A stretch of 64,000 nt of DNA, taken from assembly GCA_905214525.1 (NCBI GenBank), contig CAJMMN010000009.1, positions 1 to 64,000 on the forward strand. The letters run 5' to 3'. The stretch is from an uncultured bacterium (GTDB lineage: Bacteria > Actinomycetota > Coriobacteriia > Coriobacteriales > Coriobacteriaceae). The notes under the pieces are model-generated. The model was not told where the DNA came from. It saw only the letters and a list, made by a program, of their open reading frames with translations, and ran no database searches. Made by a program: the position numbers and the translations under genes. This document shows positions 43,211-50,284 of this stretch, in pieces; positions within the stretch are counted from its first letter, which is position 1; every line of letters begins with the position of its first letter.

Positions 43211-43747
43211 TCATGTGAGGGGGTGGCGGCTGGCGTCCCGGTTCATGAGGTCGCGCAGGTCGTCGAGCGTGTCGAGGCATTGGCGGCGGGTGTTCTCCGG
43301 TGTTTCGATGCCGTGGTTGGCGGCGTGGTGGTGCCAGAGGACGGTTTGGGCGAGGCTGGAGGCCTTGTGCGCCACGTCGTCGAGCATTTCGTCGAGCGCT
43401 TCGGCCGTCCATTGCTCCCAGTGGGGGTCGTCGTCCGGCGGGTCGGACAGCGCGGCGTCGAGCCGGTCGAGCATGGTTTGTATGGCTTTGGCGTCTTCGA
43501 GGAGTTCCGCGATGGTGCCGGGTTGTCCTTTCATCGGGCTCCTGACGAGGGCTCGCACGTGTTCGTCGGGGTCGAATTGTTCGGCGTGTTCGTGCACCGT
43601 TTCGGGGATGGGCCGGCCCGAAGGCACGTCTATGATGAGGTCTTCCCCGGCGGGGCTGCTGGTTTCGAGCCATTGCCCGCCGGCGAATCCGGTGTGGAGC
43701 GTCCAGCCCTGTTGATTGGCGGTGGTTTCGATGGTGTTCGCGTGCAT
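43211..43747 (-). CDS. Hypothetical protein
   Basis: 178 residues from ATG 43747 after GGAAAGGAC. N-terminal beta-rich part (WTLHTGFAGGQWLETSSPAGEDLIIDVPSG), then two acidic helical regions (EQFDPDEHVRALV..., LLEDAKAIQTMLDRLDAAL...). No membrane segment or known motif. Lies between structured elements 2 and 3. Confidence 0.5.
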   Translation of the reverse strand: MHANTIETTANQQGWTLHTGFAGGQWLETSSPAGEDLIIDVPSGRPIPETVHEHAEQFDPDEHVRALVRSPMKGQPGTIAELLEDAKAIQTMLDRLDAALSDPPDDDPHWEQWTAEALDEMLDDVAHKASSLAQTVLWHHHAANHGIETPENTRRQCLDTLDDLRDLMNRDASRHPLT

Positions 43748-43817
43748 GGTGTCGTGTCCTTTCCGTCGTGGCGTCCGATGGCGTGTGCCGTCGGACGCCA
43801 CGGCTGTTTTCTGTCGG

Positions 43818-44396
43818 TCAGCGCAGGTATGCGGGGTATCGGCCGGATGCGGCCATGGCGGCGACCATGATGGCGAGGCTGGTTTCCGGGTCGTCGTCCA
43901 GTGCGGCGAGGGCGGCGAGGGTGGCGGCCTTCCCGTCGCCGTCCCACCATGCGAGGTAGGCGGCGAGGGCGTAGGGTTGGGCGACGGGCCCGCCGTGCTT
44001 CCTGGCGCGGTCGGCCATCGCGCACGCCTCCCGCACCGCGCGGGCGAGGCGGGTCTCGTCGGGGCGGATGTGGGGGTCGTCGAACGCGGCGTTGAGCGTT
44101 TCGGTCAGCAGCGTCTTGATGTTGAACGAGTGGGGCCGGGCGGCCATGTCGATGACGGTCGCCGTGTCGAGCTTGGGTTCGACGGCGGCGATGAGTGCGG
44201 CGTCCCTGATGGACAGACGGGCCGTCATGAGCGTGGCGAGGTCGTCGAGCCGTTCCGGGTCCGCATCCTTGCCGTCGAGGGCTCGCATCCATGTCTCGAG
44301 CGCGGGGCCGGCGATGGTGCGGACGGCTTCGCCCGCCCCCTGTTCGGTTGCGGCCCGCCTGAGTTCCTCGATGATGTTCCGGGTTGTGGCGGTCAT
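43818..44396 (-). CDS. DUF4192-like protein
   Basis: 192 residues. The C-terminal part PYALAAYLAWWDGDGKAATLAALAALDDDPETSLAIMVAAMAASGRYP matches the end of DUF4192 proteins (W..GdG..A..AL..dP...LA). The first third is helical and variable. ATG 44396 follows AAGGAGAAAAC. These proteins are found in many actinobacteria; their function is unknown. Confidence 0.65.
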   Translation of the reverse strand: MTATTRNIIEELRRAATEQGAGEAVRTIAGPALETWMRALDGKDADPERLDDLATLMTARLSIRDAALIAAVEPKLDTATVIDMAARPHSFNIKTLLTETLNAAFDDPHIRPDETRLARAVREACAMADRARKHGGPVAQPYALAAYLAWWDGDGKAATLAALAALDDDPETSLAIMVAAMAASGRYPAYLR

Positions 44397-44420
44397 GGTG
44401 TTTTCTCCTTTTTGCGTCTT

Positions 44421-44868
44421 TTGTTTTTTGACCTTCTTCGGTCAGCGGATGCGTACCCCGCGTAAGGCGGTTCCGTCATGAGGCGACGCCCCGCCGTCCG
44501 GCGGCGTGTGCGGCGGCGTTGACGGGTTCGCCGACGCGGGTATGCTTCGATGGGCCGAAGAAGGTCAAACCACGTGTTTTTGCCGTGCCCGCCCTTGTCG
44601 GGCTCCATGCGGCGGTATGGCCGGCGGGCGCGCGGCGCGGTCGGCCGGGCGCGCGGGCATGGGCCCCGTGGGGGGCCGTGCGCGTCCGGGCGGCGGCGAT
44701 CGCGCGGTCCCGCCGGTTCCGTTTCCTTTCGCCGTCGCCCCGCGTCGCGGGGTGCGGCGCCTGGGTGGGCTCCGGCGGCCGGGGGCCGGCCCGGTTTCCA
44801 AAGGGCGGTTTGAGCCCTTTGGCCTGCCGGGGGCCGTCGCCGCCCGCCCGGCGCGGGCGGCGACTCTC
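44421..44868 (+). ncRNA. Structured element, copy 3 (diverged)
   Basis: Core only about two-thirds identical to copies 1 and 2, but the helices persist. Outer TTTGACCTTCTTCGGTC (44427-44443) with GGCCGAAGAAGGTCAAA (44553-44569). TACC(C)CGCG with CGCGGGTA. CCGCCG/CGGCGG replaces the GGGC/GCCC hairpin of the others. CCCCGC/GCGGGG (44738-44752). CCAAAGGGC/GCCCTTTGG (44798-44822) with loop GGTTTGA. GTCGCCGCCCGC/GCGGGCGGCGAC terminal stem (44836-44864). TTGACG-16-TATGCT is retained. Confidence 0.65.
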
Positions 44869-44869
44869 G

Positions 44870-45520
44870 TCAGCGGCGCGGTGGCGTGTAGTCGAGCGTC
44901 GTCGCGTATCCGCTGTCGGCGGTCTCCTCGATGGCGGTTTCGTATCCGGCTTCGAGTCCCTGCCGGTACGCCTCCTCCCACAGGTCGTATCCGATGAGGC
45001 CGTCCGTGTCCCAGTTGGTGTTGCTGACTTCGATGGCCCCGGTGCCGCCCGGGATGGTCTCGTGGTCGGCGGTGAGCCATTCGAGCCTGCCGTTGTGGTC
45101 GATGAGCGCGAACCTGCCTTGGCTTCCGTCCGTGAGGTCGGCCTGTCCGGCCTGCCATGCGAGTATCGCGTTGCGGCTGTCGGACGCGTGTCGGCCGCGC
45201 GTGTACGAGTGGGCGATGCCGTTGTGGGCGATGAAGCCGGTGCGGTCGCCTTTGCGGAAGCGGAACGGGTGCGTGTTCCCGGTGCACACCCTGCCGTGGG
45301 TGGCGAGCCGGAAGTGCAGGAGGAACGGGGAGGTTTCGAGGCTCTGCCAGCGGTCCATGATGAACGCGAGCGTCTTCATGTTGTCCTCGTTGCGGTAGCG
45401 GTGGAGGCGTTGGCCGTCGTGCCATGCGATGCCCGCCCCGTCGGGGTTGGCGTCGCTCATCCGGGCGAGCTGGGTGAGGCTTGGCATGGTGTCCGCCTGG
45501 CTGGTGACGATGACGCACAT
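44870..45520 (-). CDS. Class II glutamine amidotransferase
   Basis: 216 residues. It begins MCVIV, so Cys2 would be the N-terminal nucleophile of the Ntn-type GATase II fold. FLLHFRLATHGRV (about 75-88) and the following TGFIAHNGIAHSYTR fit the Arg/Asn-Gly oxyanion and substrate motifs of that fold. The start ATG 45520 overlaps the amidoligase stop (TGATG). It should hydrolyse glutamine and pass ammonia to the partner ligase. The third structured element follows directly downstream. Confidence 0.75.
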   Translation of the reverse strand: MCVIVTSQADTMPSLTQLARMSDANPDGAGIAWHDGQRLHRYRNEDNMKTLAFIMDRWQSLETSPFLLHFRLATHGRVCTGNTHPFRFRKGDRTGFIAHNGIAHSYTRGRHASDSRNAILAWQAGQADLTDGSQGRFALIDHNGRLEWLTADHETIPGGTGAIEVSNTNWDTDGLIGYDLWEEAYRQGLEAGYETAIEETADSGYATTLDYTPPRR

Positions 45521-46563
45521 CAGATTCGTCTCCTTCCCGCCGTCGTGGCGTTCGTGTCGTTGATGGCCTGTGTGGCGGCGACGCGGCTCATGGCTTGGAT
45601 GTCGCGGGTCTTGAGCTTGGGGACGGGGAACTTCTGGAAGAACCGCCACATGGCGTGCATGTAATGGACGGCGGCGTCGAGTCTTCCGGCGGTGTCGTGG
45701 TGCCACGGGCCGAACGTGCGGAATTCGATGGTGTGGCGGTGCGTGTCGTTGATGGCGGTGTCCTTGCCGCAGTAGTCGCCGTGGATGAGCTCGCACCAGC
45801 GTGTGTCGGTCATGTGGCGCATGTTCAGCGCCTCGCATTGGGTCTCGTCGAGCGCTTCCAGCGCCCAGTACCAGCGGGCCGGGGTCTGCCGGCCGGTGCG
45901 GCTGATGTGCATGTGCCCGCCCGACAGCGTGTTGTCGGTGTCGGTGGCGATGCGTTCGACGAGTCGGCGGATTTCCGTGAGTTGGCTCATGGTCATGGGT
46001 TCGCTCTGGTATTCGAGGGAGCCGTCGTGGTGGAGGCTGCCGTCCGGGCACCAGCCGGCGATGAGCCTGTGGTTCCTGAGCATGTCGGTGTCGTGGTTGC
46101 CGTCCACTTCGATTTCCAGTCCGAAGGTGAACGGCTCGCGGACGGGCCGTCCCTCGTACGGGTCCCGGTAGCAGGGGTCCTGCGTGTTCGCGCAGGCGTG
46201 CCGTTCGTAGCAGTAGGGGCAGTAGCGTTCGTCGCACTGCTCGCAGTATTCCTGGCAGTCCGAGCACAGGCGGTCGTCGCACATGCGGCACCGGTACCCG
46301 CAGTCCTCGCACAGGCTGTGCTCGCAGTGCTCGCAGCAGTATGCGCAGTCCCCGCACATCCGCGAACCGCATTCGTTGCATGTGCGCGCGCAGTCGTCGC
46401 ATACAGTGTTGCCGCACCCGCATTCGACGGTTTCCGTCCCCGCGCAGTCCCCGCATAGCCATCCGTCGCAGTCGTGGCACCGTACGGCGCACTCCCCCGA
46501 CTGGCGTTCGCAGTGCCTGCACCGACGGTCGTCCCTTTGGATGTCATGGTTGTTTCCGGTCAT
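45520..46563 (-). CDS. Amidoligase-family protein with Cys-rich zinc-finger N-terminus
   Basis: 347 residues. Residues about 14-125 hold more than twenty Cys as repeated C-x2-C pairs (CRHCERQ, CGDCAGTE, CDDCART, CEHCEHSLCEDC and so on), a string of zinc-binding units. From about 145 follow FTFGLEIEVDG, SLEYQSEPM, GGHMHIS and the HTIEFRTFG segment, which are the signature order of amidoligase (COOH-NH2 ligase) enzymes. It is translationally coupled to a class II glutamine amidotransferase, so the pair probably makes an amide bond using glutamine nitrogen. Target unknown. Confidence 0.75.
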   Translation of the reverse strand: MTGNNHDIQRDDRRCRHCERQSGECAVRCHDCDGWLCGDCAGTETVECGCGNTVCDDCARTCNECGSRMCGDCAYCCEHCEHSLCEDCGYRCRMCDDRLCSDCQEYCEQCDERYCPYCYERHACANTQDPCYRDPYEGRPVREPFTFGLEIEVDGNHDTDMLRNHRLIAGWCPDGSLHHDGSLEYQSEPMTMSQLTEIRRLVERIATDTDNTLSGGHMHISRTGRQTPARWYWALEALDETQCEALNMRHMTDTRWCELIHGDYCGKDTAINDTHRHTIEFRTFGPWHHDTAGRLDAAVHYMHAMWRFFQKFPVPKLKTRDIQAMSRVAATQAINDTNATTAGRRRI

Positions 46564-46609
46564 TTGTCACGCTCCTATGTCGTCTTGTCTTCCGGACGGT
46601 GCGCGGCGG

Positions 46610-46870
46610 GACCGGATGGCCGCGGCGCGGCGCAAGCCGCGTGGCCGGTCGGCCCGGTGCCGGGACCGCCTTCGGCGGCGGCACCGGCCGGCAGACACGC
46701 GGACGCTTGCGACGCGCCGGACGTCCGGTCATGCTGTGTGCCGGCCGGCCGGGCCGGGGCCCGCCTTCGATGGCGGGACCCCTTTTCGACGTGCTCCCGC
46801 CGGATGGCGGGGCGCGGCGGCGGATCCGCGAGCCCTTCGGGGCGAGCTCCGTTTTCGGCGGCGACCCGGA
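46610..46870 (+). other. GC-rich multi-hairpin region, possible degenerate fourth element
   Basis: Gap between divergent genes. GGTGCCG/CGGCACC encloses CCGCC/GGCGG (about 46656-46685). CCCGCC..GGCGGGG (about 46797-46812) followed by GCGCGGCG resembles the hairpin after position 43038 of copy 2. The 5' core of the other copies is not clearly present. Confidence 0.3.
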
Positions 46871-46876
46871 TCCGAC

Positions 46877-46924
46877 TGGACAGGGATTCCCAAAACAGGT
46901 ATCATTGTTTCCCATAGTAGGAAA
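46877..46924 (+). promoter_or_regulatory. Promoter and operator of the HTH gene
   Basis: TGGACA (46877-46882), 17 bases, TATCAT (46900-46905). The inverted repeat TTTCC-N7-GGAAA (46908-46924) overlaps the expected transcription start, so the regulator probably represses itself. Confidence 0.6.
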
Positions 46925-46942
46925 TCAAGGTCTGGAGGGATC

Positions 46943-47389
46943 ATGGACGGTTCGTTGTCGCGGATGCGCGGGAAGGCGGACTTCCGCCTGATGCGGGAGC
47001 TGCTGGGCCTGCCGCAGGAGTGGGTCGCCAAACGCGTGGGCGTGGACGCGCGCACCGTCCGCAACTGGGAGAGCCCGAGGTATTTCTATCCGCCGAAGCG
47101 CGAGGCGTGGGACCTGGTGGAGGGCCTGTGGCGGCGGGCCGACGGGAAGGCGGCCGGCCTGGTGGAGATCGCCTCGTCGGCGGCCCGCGTGGCGCGGGAG
47201 CGCGGCGTCGAGCCGGCGCCGCTCATGCTGGCGTACTGGCGGGACGCGGCCCAGTGGGCGAAGGCCCATCCGGAGGACGGGGATGCGGGCATGTGGAGGG
47301 TCGAGAACGCGGCGGCGCGGCTGGCCGCGGACCGGCTGCACGCCATGGGCCTGCCGGTCGCGATCGCGTACGCGGAGCCCGAGGCGTGA
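46943..47389 (+). CDS. HTH regulatory protein
   Basis: 148 residues from ATG 46943 after CTGGAGGG; the frame is open upstream. FRLMRELLGLPQEWVAKRVGVDARTVRNWESPRY (about 14-47) is a helix-turn-helix of the XRE/Cro type. The C-terminal helical part is Ala-rich. A TTTCC/GGAAA repeat at its promoter is its probable operator. Divergent from the amidoligase pair, so it could control that operon as well. The last 26 bases recur at 48384-48409. Confidence 0.7.
   Translation: MDGSLSRMRGKADFRLMRELLGLPQEWVAKRVGVDARTVRNWESPRYFYPPKREAWDLVEGLWRRADGKAAGLVEIASSAARVARERGVEPAPLMLAYWRDAAQWAKAHPEDGDAGMWRVENAAARLAADRLHAMGLPVAIAYAEPEA
47360..47385 (+). repeat. Direct repeat, left copy
   Basis: 26 bases at the end of the HTH gene, matched in 25 of 26 positions by 48384-48409. 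It includes GCGGAGCCCGAGGC. Confidence 0.8.
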
Positions 47390-47395
47390 CGGATG

Positions 47396-47422
47396 CCCCC
47401 TATCTCATGTCACGATAGGGGG
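47396..47422 (+). terminator. Hairpin after the HTH gene
   Basis: CCCCCTATC (47396-47404) and GATAGGGGG (47414-47422) with a nine-base loop and TATTTGAC after it. Confidence 0.6.
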
Positions 47423-47425
47423 TAT

Positions 47426-47452
47426 TTGACTTCCATGGTTCGATTGTATAGT
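47426..47452 (+). promoter_or_regulatory. Promoter of the leader transcript
   Basis: TTGACT (47426-47431), 15 bases, TATAGT (47447-47452). Spacing is short but both boxes are good. Confidence 0.45.
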
Positions 47453-47458
47453 TTGGAA

Positions 47459-47737
47459 TCAAGGCCTTGGCCCATGCTCCTCTTCCCGTCCGGAGGTCGG
47501 GGTTGAAGCCGAAGTCTTATCGGAGGATTGGCTGTCCGCGGATTCCCCATGAACCGGCCGTGCGGAACATGCGTTGCGAGAATTGGGAGTCTAGCCCCTG
47601 CGAACGGGTGATACGGATCGACGCGACGGCATCGATTCGAGTTCGTGTCCGACCCTTTTGGGTAGTCATGCAGAAGACCGAAACAACAGTCCTCCACAAC
47701 CCGGGAACGTTACCGGTCTTGACGTTCCCGGGTTTTT
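47459..47737 (+). ncRNA. Putative leader or small RNA ahead of the PBECR4-like gene
   Basis: Between the promoter at 47426 and the strong intrinsic terminator at 47698-47737 there is no supported gene, and the next coding start is 47761. The transcript would be about 280 nt: either an independent small RNA or an attenuated leader. No tRNA cloverleaf or known motif is found. Confidence 0.35.
47698..47737 (+). terminator. Strong intrinsic terminator before the PBECR4-like gene
   Basis: AACCCGGGAACGT (47698-47710) and ACGTTCCCGGGTT (47722-47734), perfect 13-base arms, followed by a T tract (TTTAT). Confidence 0.85.
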
Positions 47738-47760
47738 ATCGTCTTTCGGAGAGGGGCTTC

Positions 47761-48351
47761 ATGACCGCCGCGTCGCATAGGGGGCCGGAACTCGACCGCT
47801 CCCGGAAAAAGAAACTCATTCCCATGTATCGCGCGGCGGCCAAGAAGTACAGGCCGCTGATCGGCCGGCATTCCCTTATCACCTGCGAGGATGGCCTCGT
47901 CATCGACATCCTATGGGAGAAGCGCAACTTCGAGCATCTGTGCGGCGTATGGTGCGACAGGCCGCCGCAGGTGGTCCATGCCGGAAAGACCATAGAGGCC
48001 AATTATTTCTTCGACCAGCTGATCAAGGGACGCCTTCCCTCCTCGGCCATACATTACTCCGATTATCCACGGACAAGAGGCAAGGCCGAGGTGCTTTCGA
48101 ACGCGTTGGACCTTGAAGGCAACGTGGATGTGGTGGTCGACTCCGACAAGGCCGAAGTGGTGTATTACCTCGGCGGCGAGGCGTGGTGCCTGGGATTGGA
48201 TTCCGATTGGAACGGGAACCGGATGCGGTCGGGCCTTTGCAACGGCAACGTGTTCTACCCCAAGAGCATTCGCCGTCAGTCCGTATATAAACGAATGAGG
48301 ACGGACAGCATCCCCCATCGCGTTTCAGCGGTGGAACTGGTCAGCCCCTGA
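47761..48351 (+). CDS. PBECR4-like protein (putative toxin nuclease)
   Basis: 196 residues from ATG 47761, six bases after GGAGAGGGG; the frame is open much further upstream but the terminator at 47698-47737 lies there. FEHLCGVWCDRP, then FFDQLIKGRLPSS and a C-terminal block WCLGLDSDWNGNRMRSGLCNGNVFYPKSIRR resemble the PBECR4 fold (FxHLtGV ... LGL ... PKSl) predicted to be a RelE-barnase-EndoU-like nuclease. No partner immunity gene is obvious. It is flanked by a 26-base direct repeat. Confidence 0.55.
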   Translation: MTAASHRGPELDRSRKKKLIPMYRAAAKKYRPLIGRHSLITCEDGLVIDILWEKRNFEHLCGVWCDRPPQVVHAGKTIEANYFFDQLIKGRLPSSAIHYSDYPRTRGKAEVLSNALDLEGNVDVVVDSDKAEVVYYLGGEAWCLGLDSDWNGNRMRSGLCNGNVFYPKSIRRQSVYKRMRTDSIPHRVSAVELVSP

Positions 48352-48368
48352 GTCCTTGCCGACGTACG

Positions 48369-48415
48369 CCCGAAGCCTTGGCAGCGATCGCATACGCGGA
48401 GCCCGAGGCTTCGGG
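48369..48415 (+). terminator. Hairpin after the PBECR4-like gene
   Basis: CCCGAAGCC (48369-48377) and GGCTTCGGG (48407-48415). The right part contains the second repeat copy. Confidence 0.5.
48384..48409 (+). repeat. Direct repeat, right copy
   Basis: 25 of 26 bases identical to 47360-47385 in the same orientation, 1024 bases downstream. The only change is G to A. The pair brackets the leader and PBECR4-like gene. Confidence 0.8.
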
Positions 48416-48475
48416 CACGAACGGTCCATCCGACATCCGCCGTCGCGGCCGTCCGCGTCCGACAACAGATCCTCA

Positions 48476-48507
48476 TTGACTCTTACGTACAAACGCCGTA
48501 CGGTTAT
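48476..48507 (+). promoter_or_regulatory. Promoter/operator of the TacA-TacT operon
   Basis: TTGACT (48476-48481), 17 bases, TACGGT (48499-48504); transcription would begin at about 48511, the ATG itself, so the mRNA is probably leaderless. An imperfect repeat CGTAC-N7-GTACG overlaps the promoter. Confidence 0.55.
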
Positions 48508-48510
48508 GGC

Positions 48511-48780
48511 ATGACGGAAACCACCAACAAGGCCAGCCGCTTCGAGATGCGGCTCACGCCATCACAGAAGGAACGCCTCGACCGGGCGGCCGAGTTCAGG
48601 GGACTCAGCACCTCGCAATGGGCTTTGACCAACCTGCTCGTCGCCGCCGACCGGGACATCCGGGAGTCTCATGTCCTCCATTTGGACGACGAGGCGTGGG
48701 ATTCGTTCGTCCGGGCACTGGACGAGCCCATGCCGGAGGAGATGGTCCGGCTGCTCGAGAGCGAGCCGATCTGGAAATGA
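48511..48780 (+). CDS. tacA: TacA-type antitoxin (DUF1778, ribbon-helix-helix)
   Basis: 89 residues from ATG 48511. SRFEMRLTPSQKERLDRAAEFRGLSTSQWALTNLL is the DUF1778 RHH opening, followed by a toxin-binding tail (EAWDSFVRALDEP...). No Shine-Dalgarno precedes the ATG, consistent with a leaderless transcript. It represses the operon and blocks TacT. Four-base overlap with the toxin gene. Confidence 0.9.
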   Translation: MTETTNKASRFEMRLTPSQKERLDRAAEFRGLSTSQWALTNLLVAADRDIRESHVLHLDDEAWDSFVRALDEPMPEEMVRLLESEPIWK

Positions 48781-49256
48781 CCGATTTCACCCCGCCGCGG
48801 CGTCTGACCGCCGAGGACGACGCCGGCGGTTTCGACTGCGGCCTGCCGGTTGTCAATGACTGGCTGCGGAACCAGTTGAGAAATGCCGGCAAGCAGCATA
48901 CGGCGGTCGCCTATGCCACGTTCTGCGACGGCGCGCCGGCCGGTTTCTACACGTTGAGCGCGTACAGCATCGGCCACGCCGAGGCCAATGGCTGGCTCAG
49001 GAGGAACAGCCCGGATCCGATCCCGGCGATCCTTCTGGGCATGCTCGGCGTGACCATGCGCTACCAGACCATGCACGTGGGGGCACAGCTGCTCAGGGAC
49101 GCCACCATGCGGGCGATGGGTGCGGCGGAGATAGTCGGAGCCAAGGCGTTGCTCGTGGAGCCGGCCTCGGACAGGGCCACGCGCTTCTACGAGCATTACG
49201 GGTTCCGCCACATCGAACGATCGGGCAGGATGTTCATCCCGCTCCGCCCGGCGTGA
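48777..49256 (+). CDS. tacT: GNAT acetyltransferase toxin, TacT type
   Basis: 159 residues from ATG 48777 (ATGA overlap). GGFDCGLPVVNDWLRNQ, GMLGVTMRYQTMHVGAQLLRDAT (acetyl-CoA-binding segment with Arg/Gln in place of the usual RGxG) and the end RATRFYEHYGFRHIE are the TacT/GNAT-toxin pattern. Such toxins acetylate the amino group of charged tRNA and stop translation. Followed by a strong hairpin terminator. Confidence 0.9.
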   Translation: MTDFTPPRRLTAEDDAGGFDCGLPVVNDWLRNQLRNAGKQHTAVAYATFCDGAPAGFYTLSAYSIGHAEANGWLRRNSPDPIPAILLGMLGVTMRYQTMHVGAQLLRDATMRAMGAAEIVGAKALLVEPASDRATRFYEHYGFRHIERSGRMFIPLRPA

Positions 49257-49280
49257 ACGGGGTCGCTCCCCATGGGATGA

Positions 49281-49322
49281 AGGAGGCGGGGAAGGCCGTT
49301 GGAACGGTCCTCCCCGCCTCCT
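49281..49322. terminator. Bidirectional-looking terminator
   Basis: AGGAGGCGGGGA (49281-49292) and TCCCCGCCTCCT (49311-49322), perfect 12-base arms, then TGTTTTCTC. It separates tacT from the convergent HTH gene. Confidence 0.85.
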
Positions 49323-49357
49323 TGTTTTCTCTCGAGCCGTTTTCGTCGGTCCGCCGT

Positions 49358-50284
49358 TCATTTCCTTGGCGGGCGCGCTCTGCCGTCCGAGTCGAATTGG
49401 GCGAGCTGTCCGATGGCGTTGCCGGTATTGGCCAGGGCTCCGGTGAGCAGTCGGATCCGTTCGCCGGTGTCGGCGGTCCGGAGGGCGAGTCTGAGCTGGT
49501 CGATGGCCGCGTTCACGTGGTTGCGGTAGACGAGGTCGTCGGCCGTGGCCGAATGTTCCGTTTTCGCGGGCTTGGGGTCGTTCATGCGTGGTTTTCCTTC
49601 CGGTGTTTGGTCCATGAGGTCGAGCGCCTGGATGCCGAGACCTGCGGCGAGGTCGAGGATGATGCGGCTGCGTTTGCTGCCGGTGGCCCACCGGCGGGTC
49701 TCGATGCCTCCGATGGTCTGCGTGGTCTGTCCGGCCCGGATGGCGAGTTCGGCCTGGCTGAGCCCTTGGCGCGTCCGGTGCCAGGCGAGGCGGGTGCCGG
49801 TCCATCCGGCGGGCGGGTCGTCCGTGGCATGGTCCGGTTCGGGCCGGCCGGCGAGCTTTTCCATGCTGGTGTCGAGCGCGATGGCGACGCGGGCGAGGAT
49901 CCCGGCCGCCATGTTCGCGGTGTCTCGTTCCCCGGAGTCGTATTGGCGCAGGCTCCGGTATGGCACGTTCGCGTGTTCGGCGAGCTGTGGGCAGCTCCAT
50001 CCCCGTTCCGTGCGCATCCTCCGGATCACGGTGGTCCCGTCCTCCCCCGTTTGGGGCGTCTCGCCCGTGAGACGGGCGGGGTTGACGCCGAGGGTCTTCG
50101 CCCATTGCCGGATCTGGTCGGGTTCGAGCGTGGTCAGCGGGGTTTCGCCTTTCTCGATCCGTTCGACGGTCGTCATATCGATGCCGGTGAGCCGTGCGAG
50201 GGTCTGTTCGAGGACGCTTTCCCGTTCCCTGATCGCGCGTAGTTCCGCCGCGCCGATGGGTATGGTCCTGCCGCTGCCGCTCAT
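49358..50284 (-). CDS. Three-HTH regulator downstream of RecQ
   Basis: 308 residues from ATG 50284 (AGGAGGCGACAG upstream, ATGA overlap with recQ). Three XRE-type helix-turn-helix segments: LTGIDMTTVERIEKGETPL (about 33-52), GWSCPQLAEHANVPYRSLRQYDSGER (about 95-120) and QGLSQAELAIRAGQTTQTIGGIETRRW (about 180-206). The arrangement of three Cro-like modules in one chain is unusual. It probably binds the 51949-51963 palindrome to control the recQ operon. Confidence 0.7.
   Translation of the reverse strand: MSGSGRTIPIGAAELRAIRERESVLEQTLARLTGIDMTTVERIEKGETPLTTLEPDQIRQWAKTLGVNPARLTGETPQTGEDGTTVIRRMRTERGWSCPQLAEHANVPYRSLRQYDSGERDTANMAAGILARVAIALDTSMEKLAGRPEPDHATDDPPAGWTGTRLAWHRTRQGLSQAELAIRAGQTTQTIGGIETRRWATGSKRSRIILDLAAGLGIQALDLMDQTPEGKPRMNDPKPAKTEHSATADDLVYRNHVNAAIDQLRLALRTADTGERIRLLTGALANTGNAIGQLAQFDSDGRARPPRK

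Noticed and set aside
40096..43715. Long + strand frames spanning structured elements 1 and 2
   Set aside because: They run across supported - strand genes and show shadow composition. The intergenic parts are better explained by helices than by codons.
42701..44868. MITE-like mobile elements
   Set aside because: Outer inverted repeats differ between copies yet stay paired, and no target duplication is visible; transposon ends would be conserved in sequence.
47640..47690. tRNA-like string TTCGAGT
   Set aside because: Flanking bases do not pair as a T arm and no acceptor or anticodon arm is found.
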